DNA of 43,354 nt from DASUAL01 sp035763805 (GCA_035763805.1 DASUAL010000087.1:1-43354); one strand, 5' to 3'; shown: positions 30,015-38,335, counted from the stretch's first letter. Notes: generated from the letters alone by a model not told the origin. A program made the numbers and translations.

Positions 30015-31100
30015 ATGACCTCCAAGGCTCCCGAACGCCGCCAGGTCGTCCGCTTCGCGTTCTACCGCCTCGACAGCGCATGGCGCCGGCTGTCGGCCGA
30101 GCGCCAGGCGAGCTCGAAGATCGAGTTCGGCGAGACGATCGAGAGCTTCCACGGCCGTCTGCTGCTCCGCCCTTACGGCCTCGTCGGAATCCGAGGCGAC
30201 TGCGACTTCCTGCTGTGGCAGGTGGCCGAGGACCTGGACTCGCTCGTGGCCCTCCAAACGGCGCTCAACCGGACGGATTTGGGTGCCTATCTCGCGATCC
30301 CCTACAGCTACCTTGCGATGACGCGACGGTCGATCTACGAGTTCCCGGAGGATCCGAGCCAGCCCTCCCGGCTCGTGATCCGGCCCAGCAACGCGCGCTA
30401 CCTGTTCGTCTACCCGTTCACGAAGACGAGGGGCTGGTACGCCCTCCCGATGACGGACCGCCAGGCGATGATGGACGAGCACGTACGCGTCGGCCGCAAG
30501 TACCCAACCATCCGGCTGAACACGACGTACTCCTTCGGGCTCGACGATCAGGAGTTCGTCGTCGCGTTCGAGGGGGACAACCCGGCGGACTTCCTCGATC
30601 TCGTGATGGAGCTACGGGAGAGCAAGGCGTCGTCGTACACACTACGCGACACGCCGACCTTCACGTGCGTGCAGATGGCGTTGTGGGACATGCTCGATAC
30701 GTTGGGTGGGGCCGGGTCGGTGCAGGCGGTGGCGCGTCGCCCCGCGCGCGCCGATGGGTACACACCGGTGGCCAGCGTTGCCGAGCTCCCGCCGGGGTCG
30801 ACCAAGCGTGTCTACGCGGCCGGCGAGGCGGTGGCCCTGTTCAACGTGAACGGGACGCTGTACGCGATCGCGAATCGCTGCACGCACGCGCGCGCCAGCC
30901 TCTCGGAAGGGACGGTGAACTCGGCCCGCTGCACGGTGACCTGCCCGTGGCACGAGGGCGTGTTCTCGCTCGAGACCGGTCAGGTGCTCGCCGGCCCACC
31001 CTCGCTGCCGGTCGTCACCTACCGGGTGAAGCTCGAGGGGGACACCGTGCTCATCGCCCCTGCCGAGGCGCGCGAGCCGACGGTTGCCCCCAACCCCTGA
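30015..31100 (+). CDS. hemQ: Coproheme decarboxylase (HemQ/ChdC) fused to a Rieske domain
   Basis: 361 residues from ATG 30015. Residues ~15-240 are a chlorite-dismutase-like fold: Y133-P-F-T-K137 fits the HemQ Y-P-M-x-K catalytic and substrate-binding motif (Met changed to Phe), and MMDEH156VRVGRKY supplies the proximal His, followed by Y-S-F-G-L-D-D-Q-E-F. Residues ~255-350 are a Rieske [2Fe-2S] domain with Cys289-x-His291 and Cys310-P-W-His313. HemQ converts coproheme to heme b with peroxide in the coproporphyrin-dependent route. The fused Rieske domain could deliver or withdraw electrons; this is inference. hemE starts inside its last codons, so the heme genes are one unit. Confidence 0.9.
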   Translation: MTSKAPERRQVVRFAFYRLDSAWRRLSAERQASSKIEFGETIESFHGRLLLRPYGLVGIRGDCDFLLWQVAEDLDSLVALQTALNRTDLGAYLAIPYSYLAMTRRSIYEFPEDPSQPSRLVIRPSNARYLFVYPFTKTRGWYALPMTDRQAMMDEHVRVGRKYPTIRLNTTYSFGLDDQEFVVAFEGDNPADFLDLVMELRESKASSYTLRDTPTFTCVQMALWDMLDTLGGAGSVQAVARRPARADGYTPVASVAELPPGSTKRVYAAGEAVALFNVNGTLYAIANRCTHARASLSEGTVNSARCTVTCPWHEGVFSLETGQVLAGPPSLPVVTYRVKLEGDTVLIAPAEAREPTVAPNP

Positions 31101-32118
31101 CGACAGCCGCTTCCTGAAAGCCTGCCGCTCGCAGCCCACCGACGCCACGCCGGTGTGGTTCATGCGGCAGGCGGGACGATACTTGCCGGAATATCGCGCG
31201 CTCCGGCAGAAACACTCGCTTCTCGACCTGTGCCACAGGCCCGAGCTCGCTGCGCAGGTGACGCTGCAACCGGTCCAGCGGCTCGGCGTGGACGCCGCGA
31301 TCCTGTTCGCCGACCTCCTGCTCCCGTTCGAGCCCCTCGGCCTCGGTCTGACGTTCGCGGCGGGCGAGGGGCCGCAGATCACCCGGCCCATCCGCGAGGC
31401 TGCGCAGGTCCTGGCGTTGCCCCCGGTGGACCCGACGGCCGATCTCGGGTACGTGCTCGAGACGGTACGCCTCGCTGGAGGGGCGCTGCCTCCCGACGTG
31501 CCCCTGATCGGCTTCGCCGGAGCGCCATTCACCCTCGCGAGCTACGCCATCGAGGGCGGCTCGACACGCACCTTCGTGCTCACGAAGCGCTTCATGTACT
31601 CGGAGCCTCGGGCCTGGCACGAGTTGATGCGGCGCCTCGCCGAGCTCGCGGGAGCCTATCTCGCCGCGCAGGCCCGCGCGGGGGCGCGGGCATTGCAGCT
31701 CTTTGACTCCTGGGTCGGCTGCCTCTCCCCCGCCGACTACGTGACCTACGTCTTCCCGCACAGCCAGCGGGCGCTCGAGCTCGCCCGGCAGTCCGGCGTC
31801 CCTGTGATTCACTTCGGCACCGACACGGCGGCGTTCCTGGCGGAATTCTCCCGCGCGGGCGGCGACGTAATCGGAGTAGACTGGCGCATCCCGCTCGATG
31901 TCGCGTGGGAACGGATCGGTGTCGCACGCGCGATCCAGGGGAACCTCGACCCGGTGGCGCTCCTCGCGCCACGGCTGGAGCTCGAGAAGCGCGTGCGGGA
32001 CGTGCTGGAGCGCGCCGGCGGACGCTCCGGGCACATCTTCAACCTCGGTCACGGCGTGCTCCCCGAAACTCCGGTCGAGGCGGTGCAGGCGGTCGTGGAG
32101 TGGGTGCATGGTGGCTGA
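31084..32118 (+). CDS. hemE: Uroporphyrinogen decarboxylase
   Basis: 344 residues from TTG 31084, inside the 3' end of hemQ; no later start precedes the signature PVWFMRQAGRYLPEYR. Other family segments: D-A-A-I-L-F-A-D-L-L-L-P, IGFAGAPFTLASYAIEGG, L-F-D-S-W-V-G, HFGTDTAAFL, G-V-D-W-R-I-P-L, GNLDP and FNLGHGVLPETP. Converts uroporphyrinogen III to coproporphyrinogen III in the cytoplasm. Overlaps hemH by 11 bp. Confidence 0.97.
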   Translation: MPPTPDDSRFLKACRSQPTDATPVWFMRQAGRYLPEYRALRQKHSLLDLCHRPELAAQVTLQPVQRLGVDAAILFADLLLPFEPLGLGLTFAAGEGPQITRPIREAAQVLALPPVDPTADLGYVLETVRLAGGALPPDVPLIGFAGAPFTLASYAIEGGSTRTFVLTKRFMYSEPRAWHELMRRLAELAGAYLAAQARAGARALQLFDSWVGCLSPADYVTYVFPHSQRALELARQSGVPVIHFGTDTAAFLAEFSRAGGDVIGVDWRIPLDVAWERIGVARAIQGNLDPVALLAPRLELEKRVRDVLERAGGRSGHIFNLGHGVLPETPVEAVQAVVEWVHGG

Positions 32119-33028
32119 GGCCCCCCCGGTTGCCGTCCTGCTGATGGCGTACGGCGGGCCTCGTAACCTCGACGACGTCGAGCCGTACCTCCGCGACGTG
32201 CGCGGCGGCCGACCCACGACCCCGGAGTTCGTGGCCGAGATCAAGTCGCGCTACGCCCAGATCGGCGGCCGCTCGCCGATCCGCGAGCTCACCGAGGCAC
32301 AGGCGGCCGGCGTGCGGCGCGAGCTTGGTGAGCGGTTCGCGGTGTACGTCGGGATGCGCCACTGGCACCCGTACATCAAGGATGCGGTGGAGCAGATCGT
32401 CGCGGAGGGTCACACACGGGTGGCCGGAATCGTGCTCGCGCCCCACTACTCGGGCGTTTCGGTCGGCGCCTACGAGAAGCAAGTGCTCGAGGCTGCCGGC
32501 GGGCGACTCGAGCTCGCCCTCGTGCGCAGCTGGGGAGACCACCCGACGTTCGTCGAGGCGGTCGCCCGGCAGGTGACTCAGGCGCTGCACCGGTTCCCGA
32601 CGCCGGACCAGGTCGCTGTCATCTTCACCGCGCACAGTCTCCCCCAACGCATCCTGGCGGCGGGCGACCCATACCCGGACCAGCTCCGCACCAGCGCAGC
32701 GGCGGTCGCGCAGCTCGCCGGCCTCGCCCGATGGCGCTTCGCCTACCAGAGCGCCGGCGCGACCTCCGAGCCCTGGCTCGGTCCCGAGGCCGGCGCGCTG
32801 CTGACCGAGCTCGCCGAACGAGGCGGCCAGAATTTTCTCATCGTCCCCATAGGATTCGTGTGCGACCATGTCGAGGTGCTGTATGACGTGGACGTCGTGT
32901 ACCGCGCGCTCGCCGCGCGGCTCGGCGTCCGCCTCGAGCGCACCGATTCGCTGAACGACGACCCCCTGCTGGTCGCCGCGCTCGCCGACATTGCCCGGAG
33001 AATCGCAGCGGAGCGAGGGTGGACATGA
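32108..33028 (+). CDS. hemH: Ferrochelatase (coproporphyrin type likely)
   Basis: 306 residues from ATG 32108. Signatures: LLMAYGGPRNLDDVEPYLRD, L-A-P-H-Y-S-G (first His at the metal site), F-T-A-H-S-L-P and F-V-C-D-H-V-E-V-L-Y-D-V-D with the acidic residue. Inserts Fe2+ into the porphyrin. The short length and neighbouring hemQ argue for coproporphyrin ferrochelatase (CpfC), by context. Its stop overlaps hemY as ATGA. Confidence 0.96.
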   Translation: MVAEAPPVAVLLMAYGGPRNLDDVEPYLRDVRGGRPTTPEFVAEIKSRYAQIGGRSPIRELTEAQAAGVRRELGERFAVYVGMRHWHPYIKDAVEQIVAEGHTRVAGIVLAPHYSGVSVGAYEKQVLEAAGGRLELALVRSWGDHPTFVEAVARQVTQALHRFPTPDQVAVIFTAHSLPQRILAAGDPYPDQLRTSAAAVAQLAGLARWRFAYQSAGATSEPWLGPEAGALLTELAERGGQNFLIVPIGFVCDHVEVLYDVDVVYRALAARLGVRLERTDSLNDDPLLVAALADIARRIAAERGWT

Positions 33029-34098
33029 CAGCCATCGTGATCGGGGCGGGCCTCGCTGGTCTGTCGGCCGCGTGGGAGCTGCGGCGGGCGGGAGCGGACG
33101 TCGTGGTGCTCGAGAGCGAGCGGCGGGTCGGCGGTGTCGTCGTGACGGAGCGTTTCGACGGCTTCGTCGTCGAAGGCGGTCCGGACGGATTCCTCGCGGT
33201 GGAGCCCGACATCCAGCAGCTGGCCTGCGAGCTTGGACTCGAGCACCGCCTCGTCGACCAGATCGCGAGGGGGTCGATGCTCTGGACGGGTCAGCGGCTC
33301 GAGTCGCTGGCGGAAGGGCGGGCGGCGCAGCTGCTGGGGATCGATCTGCAGGGCCGTTCGGACGACGAGCTTGACCGGGGGTTCCGGAGCTTTGCGGGCG
33401 GGATGGCGGAGATCGTCGACGCGCTCACCGCTCAGCTCGGCCCCGCGGTGCGTACCGCGCAGGGAGTCGCGGGTATCGCACCCAGGGGGGCGGGGGGCGG
33501 GGGGCGCGGTTGGCGGATCGCTGTATCGGGGGGCTCGGTGCTCGAGGCGGGGGCGATCGTCCTCGCGGTGCCGGCATGGGTCGCCGCGCGGCTGCTCGCC
33601 TCGATTGGGGTGCCGGGCGCACGCGAGCTGGACGGGGCGATTTACTACCCGAGCATCACGGTCTCGCTCGCGTACCGGGCGGAGCAGCTCACGAGGGCAC
33701 TCGCGGGGGCGGGCTTTGTGTCCGCGTGGGAGTCGGGCGCGGCGGTCCGCGCCTGCACTTACGCGTGGCTCAAGTATCCTGGCCGGGCGCCGCAGGGGCA
33801 CGCGCTCCTCCGGGCGTTCGTCGGGCCCGTGGATGGAGACCCCGCGGCGGTGGCACACGCGGAGCTCGCGAAGATCATCGGCGTGTCGGGGGCACCGGTC
33901 TGGGCCCGTGCTTTCCACTGGGTCCGGGGCCTGCCGCGCTACAGGCCTGGTCACGCCGGGCACGTGGCGATGGTGCGAGAACGCTTCGATCGGTTTGCCC
34001 CGCTCGACGTCGCCGGGGCCGGCTTCGACGGTGCGGGGGTCTCGGCGTGCGTGAAGTCGGGGAGAGAGGCGGCGAAGAGAGTGCTTAGGCGGTTTTAG
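33025..34098 (+). CDS. hemY: Coproporphyrinogen/protoporphyrinogen oxidase, HemY type, shortened
   Basis: 357 residues from ATG 33025, five bases after GAGGGTGG; usual HemY proteins have about 450-470. The FAD-binding start IVIGAGLAGLSAAWELRRAG, G-G-V-V-V-T-E and VEGGPDGFLA are intact, as are F-R-S-F-A-G-G-M-A-E-I and the C-terminal FAD segment (L-P-R-Y-R-P-G-H, A-G-A-G-F-D-G-A-G-V-S-A-C-V-K-S-G-R-E-A-A). Between W-T-G-Q-R-L and F-R-S-F-A-G-G-M only about 28 residues remain where about 100 or more are usual, the membrane/substrate-binding lobe. A Gly loop is encoded by three G6C heptamers at 33485-33505. Frame is unbroken. Activity without that lobe is doubtful. Confidence 0.88.
   Translation: MTAIVIGAGLAGLSAAWELRRAGADVVVLESERRVGGVVVTERFDGFVVEGGPDGFLAVEPDIQQLACELGLEHRLVDQIARGSMLWTGQRLESLAEGRAAQLLGIDLQGRSDDELDRGFRSFAGGMAEIVDALTAQLGPAVRTAQGVAGIAPRGAGGGGRGWRIAVSGGSVLEAGAIVLAVPAWVAARLLASIGVPGARELDGAIYYPSITVSLAYRAEQLTRALAGAGFVSAWESGAAVRACTYAWLKYPGRAPQGHALLRAFVGPVDGDPAAVAHAELAKIIGVSGAPVWARAFHWVRGLPRYRPGHAGHVAMVRERFDRFAPLDVAGAGFDGAGVSACVKSGREAAKRVLRRF
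33485..33505 (+). repeat. G6C heptamer array inside hemY
   Basis: Three exact GGGGGGC units in a row, encoding a Gly/Arg loop. A further G6 run lies about 20 bases downstream. Slippage-prone and able to form a G-quadruplex. Confidence 0.8.
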
Positions 34099-34145
34099 AC
34101 GGCTAGACGGTTAGTAGGCACCCGTCTGACCGTCTAGCCGTCCAG
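34085..34145. repeat. Inverted octamer array supplying stop codons of two convergent genes
   Basis: Left arm holds TTAGGCGG, TTAGACGG, CTAGACGG, TTAGTAGG (34085-34118 with a 2-bp slip). Right arm holds CCGTCTGA, CCGTCTAG, CCGTCCAG (34122-34145). The hemY TAG (34096-34098) and the transketolase TAG (34134-34136, other strand) both lie within units. It should also form a hairpin terminator for both. Confidence 0.86.
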
Positions 34146-36176
34146 CAGCTGGTTCGCTGTCCGTACCACGTTTTCCACGGTGAACCCGAGCTCCTGATAG
34201 ATGCGCTCGTACGGTGCCGAGGCCCCGAAGCGCTCGAGCCCCAGCACCGCGCCGCGCTCACCCACCCAGCGATACCACGGCTGCGGGCCTGCCGCCTCGA
34301 CGGCGAGGCGGGCGCTGACCGCGGGCGGTAGGACCGCATCGCGGTACTCCGGCGGCTGCATTGCGAACAATTCCATGCACGGCATGCTCACGACGCGTGT
34401 CGCGATCCCCGCCGCCGTCAACCGCTCGTGCGCGCCGAGCACGAGCGCCACTTCAGAACCCGAGGCGATCAGGATGATCGCCGGCTTGCCGCCGGATGCG
34501 TCGGCGAGCACGTATGCGCCGAGCCGGAGGCCGTTCGCCGGCGCGTACTTCGCACGGTCGATTACCGGCACCTTCTGGCGGGTGAGCACGAGCGCGACCG
34601 GCCCGTGGCGGTGCTGGAGCACCGCGCGCCATGCCTCGACGACCTCGTTCGGGTCGGCCGGGCGGATGACGGTGAGATTGGGAATCGCACGCAGGGCGGC
34701 GAGCTGCTCGATCGGTTGGTGCGTGGGCCCGTCCTCGCCGAGCCCGATCGAGTCGTGGCTGAACACGTAGATGGCGGCCAGGTCGCACAGCGCGGCCAGG
34801 CGGATCGGCGGGCGCATGTAGTCGGAGAAAATCAGGAATGTCGAACCGACCGGGCGCACGGCGCCGTGCAGGGCGAGCCCGTTCAGGATCGTTCCCATCC
34901 CGTGCTCGCGCACGCCGAAGTGGATGTTGCGCGCGCCCCAGCTCCCCGCGGCCACATCGCCGCCGTTCTTGAACACCACGTGGGTCGAGCCGGCGAGGTC
35001 CGCCGAGCCACCGATCAGTTCGGGGACTTTTGCCGCGATGGCATTGAGCACTTTTCCGGACGCGGCGCGCGTCGCCTGCGCGTCCTTCAGGCTGAACACC
35101 GGCAGGTCGGCGTCCCACCCCTGGGGAAGTCGTCCCGCGAGGCGCCGCTCGAGCTCGGTCGCGAGATCGGGGTGCGCCTTCCGATACGCGTCGTACCTCT
35201 GCTGCCACTCGGCCTCGAGCCGCGCACCCCGCTCCCGCGCCCGACGCCAGTGGGCGAGCGACGCTTCGGGGACGTGAAACGGCTCGAGACTCGGCCACCC
35301 GAGGCGCTGCTTCGTCAGCTTGACTTCTTCTTCGCCCAGCGGCGCGCCGTGGGCTTCCGGCGTGTCCTGCCTGTGCGGGCTGCCGTACGCGATGTGAGTC
35401 CGCACGATGACGAGCGACGGCCGATCCGTGGCGCGTCGCGCCGCGGCGAGCGCCGCGTCGAGCGCGCCCAGATCGTTGCCGTCCGTCACCCGCTCCACGT
35501 GCCAGCCGTAGCCCTCGAATCGCCGCGCGGTGTCGTCCGAGAACGTGAGGTCGGTCTTGCCGTCGATCGTGATGCGGTTGTCGTCGTAGATCCCGATCAG
35601 CCTGCCGAGCCGCAGGTGGCCGGCGAGCGAGCAGGCCTCGTGCGACACGCCTTCCATCAGGTCGCCGTCCGAGCAGAGGAAGTACGTGTGGTGGTCGACG
35701 ATCGCGTGGCCGGGGCGGTTGAACAGCGCGGCGAGGTGGGCTTCCGCGAGCGCCATCCCCACGGCGTTCCCGACGCCCTGGCCGAGCGGCCCGGTGGTCG
35801 CCTCGACGCCCGGCGTGAGGCCGTGTTCCGAGTGGCCCGCTGTGCGGCTGCCCCATTGGCGGAACTGCTTGATGTCGTCGAGTGAGAGATCGTACCCCGT
35901 GAGGTAGAGCACCGAGTAGAGGAGCATGCAGGCGTGTCCCGCCGAGAGGACGAGGCGGTCGCGCGCGACCCAGTCGGGGTTGACCGGGTTGTAGCGCAAA
36001 TGGCGCTGCCATAGCACGTAGGCGAGCGGCGCGAGCGCCATCGCCGTCCCCGGGTGCCCCGAGTCCGCCCTCTGCACCGCATCCATCGCGAGCGTCCGGA
36101 TGGTGTTGATGCAGAGCTGGTCGAGCGTCGCGTCGCGGGCCGCGGGGGTGGGTGCCCCGGTCGTGCGCGCGGTCAC
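34134..36176 (-). CDS. tkt: Transketolase
   Basis: 680 residues from GTG 36176; the frame continues upstream but that part overlaps the small gene before it. Thiamine-diphosphate enzyme of the pentose-phosphate pathway. N-terminus D-Q-L-C-I-N-T-I-R-T-L-A-M-D-A-V with S-G-H-P-G-T-A-M-A-L-A-P. TPP/metal motif C-S-D-G-D-L-M-E-G-V-S-H-E-A to Y-D-D-N-R-I-T-I-D-G-K-T. Pyrimidine-domain FGVREHGMG, then HDSIGLGEDGPTHQPIEQL. C-terminal domain complete. GTGA overlap with the upstream gene means they are translated together. Confidence 0.97.
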   Translation of the reverse strand: MTARTTGAPTPAARDATLDQLCINTIRTLAMDAVQRADSGHPGTAMALAPLAYVLWQRHLRYNPVNPDWVARDRLVLSAGHACMLLYSVLYLTGYDLSLDDIKQFRQWGSRTAGHSEHGLTPGVEATTGPLGQGVGNAVGMALAEAHLAALFNRPGHAIVDHHTYFLCSDGDLMEGVSHEACSLAGHLRLGRLIGIYDDNRITIDGKTDLTFSDDTARRFEGYGWHVERVTDGNDLGALDAALAAARRATDRPSLVIVRTHIAYGSPHRQDTPEAHGAPLGEEEVKLTKQRLGWPSLEPFHVPEASLAHWRRARERGARLEAEWQQRYDAYRKAHPDLATELERRLAGRLPQGWDADLPVFSLKDAQATRAASGKVLNAIAAKVPELIGGSADLAGSTHVVFKNGGDVAAGSWGARNIHFGVREHGMGTILNGLALHGAVRPVGSTFLIFSDYMRPPIRLAALCDLAAIYVFSHDSIGLGEDGPTHQPIEQLAALRAIPNLTVIRPADPNEVVEAWRAVLQHRHGPVALVLTRQKVPVIDRAKYAPANGLRLGAYVLADASGGKPAIILIASGSEVALVLGAHERLTAAGIATRVVSMPCMELFAMQPPEYRDAVLPPAVSARLAVEAAGPQPWYRWVGERGAVLGLERFGASAPYERIYQELGFTVENVVRTANQLLDG

Positions 36177-36493
36177 AGCAGGCCGGACTTGGCGGCTTGC
36201 CACAAGCCGACCAAGCGGTCGAACCCGTTCACGAGCAGATCGACCTGCTGCGGGCTGGGGGAGGCCTTGGCTGCGGTCTTCAACTCCTCGCAGATCCTCG
36301 GCATTTCCTTGCGCCCCTGCTTCGCGCTCTCGGCCGCGATCTGGTCGATCACAGCCAGAACCCTCTGGCGCACACCGGCGTCGTCGGGAACCTGCCAGAG
36401 ATAATCGGCCAGTTGTTTTCCCTCGGTGCATAGCCGCCCGAGGGCGTCCATCACGGGGGGCTGGGGGCGGCGCGGCGCGGGGGGCTCGCTCAT
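36173..36493 (-). CDS. Small helical protein coupled to transketolase
   Basis: 106 residues from ATG 36493. Pro-rich N-terminus (EPPAPRRPQPPVM), then an all-helical, charged body (LGRLCTEGKQLADYLWQVPD, V-R-Q-R-V-L-A-V-I-D-Q-I-A-A-E-S-A). One Cys pair far apart; no membrane helix or signal. I do not recognise a family. Stop overlaps the transketolase start, so co-production is certain if both are real. Divergent from the beta-propeller gene at 36573 (79-bp gap for both promoters). Confidence 0.7.
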   Translation of the reverse strand: MSEPPAPRRPQPPVMDALGRLCTEGKQLADYLWQVPDDAGVRQRVLAVIDQIAAESAKQGRKEMPRICEELKTAAKASPSPQQVDLLVNGFDRLVGLWQAAKSGLL

Positions 36494-36572
36494 GTGAGCC
36501 TCAATTATACCAAGATCGTCGTCGACCGGGGATGTTGCCCGAACTCTCGGGCCCGTCTAGCTTGCGGTTTCC

Positions 36573-37589
36573 ATGTTTCCATTCCTCGCGCTAATGACGG
36601 TCGCGCAGGGTTCCGTGCCTGCGGAGCCGGGCGAGGTGCACCTCGCCAACGTGCGCCAACTCACCTTCGGCGGGCAGAATGCGGAAGCGTACTTCTCCGC
36701 GTCCGGGCGGCGCCTGATCCTGCAGCGCCAGGGCCCTGACGAGCAGTGCGACCAGATGTACGTGATGGGAATCGACGGCGGCGGCCTGCGCCGCGTCTCG
36801 TCCGGCCGGGGTCGGACCACGTGCGGGTACTTCTACGAGCGCGATCAGCGCATCTTCTACTCGAGCACCGAGCACGGCGGCGCCGCATGTCCCCCTCGCC
36901 CGGATTACTCCCGGGGGTACGTGTGGGGCCTGTACGACTACGACCTGTACACCGCGGCCGCCGACGGCTCCGATACGCGCCGCCTCACGGCGAATCCGGG
37001 CTACGACGCCGAGGCCACGCTCTCGCCCGACGGCGAGACGATCGTGTTCACCTCGCTGCGCGAGGGCGATCTCGATATCTACACGATGAGCGTGGACGGC
37101 ACGAGGTTGAAGCGTCTCACGACCACGCTCGGGTACGACGGTGGTCCGTTCTTCTCGTTCGACGGCAAGCTCATCGTGTACCGCGCCTACCATCCCGCGA
37201 CCGCGGTCGACTCGGCGGAGTATCGCGGGCTGCTCGCGAGGCAGCTGGTGCGTCCCGTCAAGATGGACCTCTGGGTGATGAACGCGGACGGGACAAACCA
37301 GCGACCAGTGACCCGCCTGCCCGGTGCCAGCTTCGCGCCGTCCTTCCACCCGGACGGGCGGCGCATCATCTTCGCCTCGAACCACCGGAACCCCGAGTCG
37401 CGGAACTTCGACCTGTACCTCGTGAACGTGGACGGCAGCGGGCTCGAGCAGGTCACCACTTCCCCGGAGTTCGACGCCTTCCCGATGTTCTCGCCCGACG
37501 GCAGGCGGGTGGTGTGGGCGTCGAATCGCCACGGCACGGCGCCGCGTGAGACCAACGTCTTCATCTCGGACTGGGTGGAGCGGCCGTAA
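36573..37589 (+). CDS. Exported TolB-like beta-propeller protein
   Basis: 338 residues. Short N-terminal hydrophobic signal (MFPFLALMTVAQGSVPA). The rest is a run of PD40/WD40-like repeats with the S/F-x-D-G-x2-I/L-V/I-F signature: F-S-A-S-G-R-R-L-I-L, L-S-P-D-G-E-T-I-V-F, F-S-F-D-G-K-L-I-V-Y, F-H-P-D-G-R-R-I-I-F, F-S-P-D-G-R-R-V-V-W. Each repeat is followed by D-L-Y/D-I-Y and a D-G strand as in TolB. Four Cys in the first third may form disulfides. Periplasmic; partner unknown. The stop overlaps the signal peptidase start (TAATG). Confidence 0.85.
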   Translation: MFPFLALMTVAQGSVPAEPGEVHLANVRQLTFGGQNAEAYFSASGRRLILQRQGPDEQCDQMYVMGIDGGGLRRVSSGRGRTTCGYFYERDQRIFYSSTEHGGAACPPRPDYSRGYVWGLYDYDLYTAAADGSDTRRLTANPGYDAEATLSPDGETIVFTSLREGDLDIYTMSVDGTRLKRLTTTLGYDGGPFFSFDGKLIVYRAYHPATAVDSAEYRGLLARQLVRPVKMDLWVMNADGTNQRPVTRLPGASFAPSFHPDGRRIIFASNHRNPESRNFDLYLVNVDGSGLEQVTTSPEFDAFPMFSPDGRRVVWASNRHGTAPRETNVFISDWVERP

Positions 37590-38296
37590 TGCGCGAGTGG
37601 CTGCGGGCATTCCACGCGCGGGCCAAGGGGTGGGACACCTCGATTCTCGTCGCGGTGGTCATCTGGATCATCCTGCGCTCGTATTTGATCGAGGCGTTCC
37701 GCATTCCGTCCGCGAGCATGGAGAACACACTGCTGGTCGGCGACTTCCTGTTCGTCAACAAGGCGGCCTACGGCGGCCAACTCGAGATCCCGTTCACGGG
37801 GATCCGTTTCTGGCGCCTGCCGGGCTACTCTGACCCTCGTCACAGCGGCATCGCCGTATTCTGGTCGGTCGAGGACTCGACGCCGAACCTGAACATCGTC
37901 AAGCGCGTGATCGGGGTCCCCGGGGACACGCTGCAGATGGTGCGCGACACGATGTATCGCAACGGACAGCGTCTGGACGAGCCGTACGTGCTGCACTTCG
38001 GCGGAGGACAAGACGCCACCTCCGAGCTGCGCAAGTTCCGGGCGTGGCAGCTGCGCTACTATATCGGGCGCGACACGGCGACGTACCGTCCGACGAAGCA
38101 CGACTGGGGTCCGATCGCGGTGCCGCCCGGCCACTATTTCGTGATGGGCGACAACCGGGACGAGTCGTACGACAGCCGCTTCTGGGGCTTCCTGCCACGC
38201 TCGCACATCGTGGGGAAGCCGCTGTTCATCTACTTGAGCGTCGCGACCGACCCGCTGCGCATCCGGTGGAACCGAATGCTGCGGCGCCCCTCCTGA
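37589..38296 (+). CDS. lepB: Signal peptidase I
   Basis: 235 residues. One N-terminal membrane helix (SILVAVVIWIILRSYLIEAF), then the catalytic Ser43 in P-S-A-S-M-E-N-T-L and Lys105 in V-K-R-V-I-G-V-P-G-D-T, plus G-D-N-R-D-E-S-Y-D-S-R-F-W-G. Removes Sec signal peptides at the outer face of the cytoplasmic membrane. An insert of about 50 residues (including Y-I-G-R-D-T-A-T-Y) lies between the Lys box and the G-D-N-R box. Coupled to the beta-propeller gene. Confidence 0.96.
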   Translation: MREWLRAFHARAKGWDTSILVAVVIWIILRSYLIEAFRIPSASMENTLLVGDFLFVNKAAYGGQLEIPFTGIRFWRLPGYSDPRHSGIAVFWSVEDSTPNLNIVKRVIGVPGDTLQMVRDTMYRNGQRLDEPYVLHFGGGQDATSELRKFRAWQLRYYIGRDTATYRPTKHDWGPIAVPPGHYFVMGDNRDESYDSRFWGFLPRSHIVGKPLFIYLSVATDPLRIRWNRMLRRPS

Positions 38297-38335
38297 CGGG
38301 CAAAGCCGCTGCCGTAGCGCAAGTTCCCTTGTCCC

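Noticed and set aside
34428..35885. 485-codon plus-strand frame opposite transketolase
   Set aside because: Transketolase on the minus strand is complete with all thiamine-diphosphate motifs; the plus frame has no recognisable domain.
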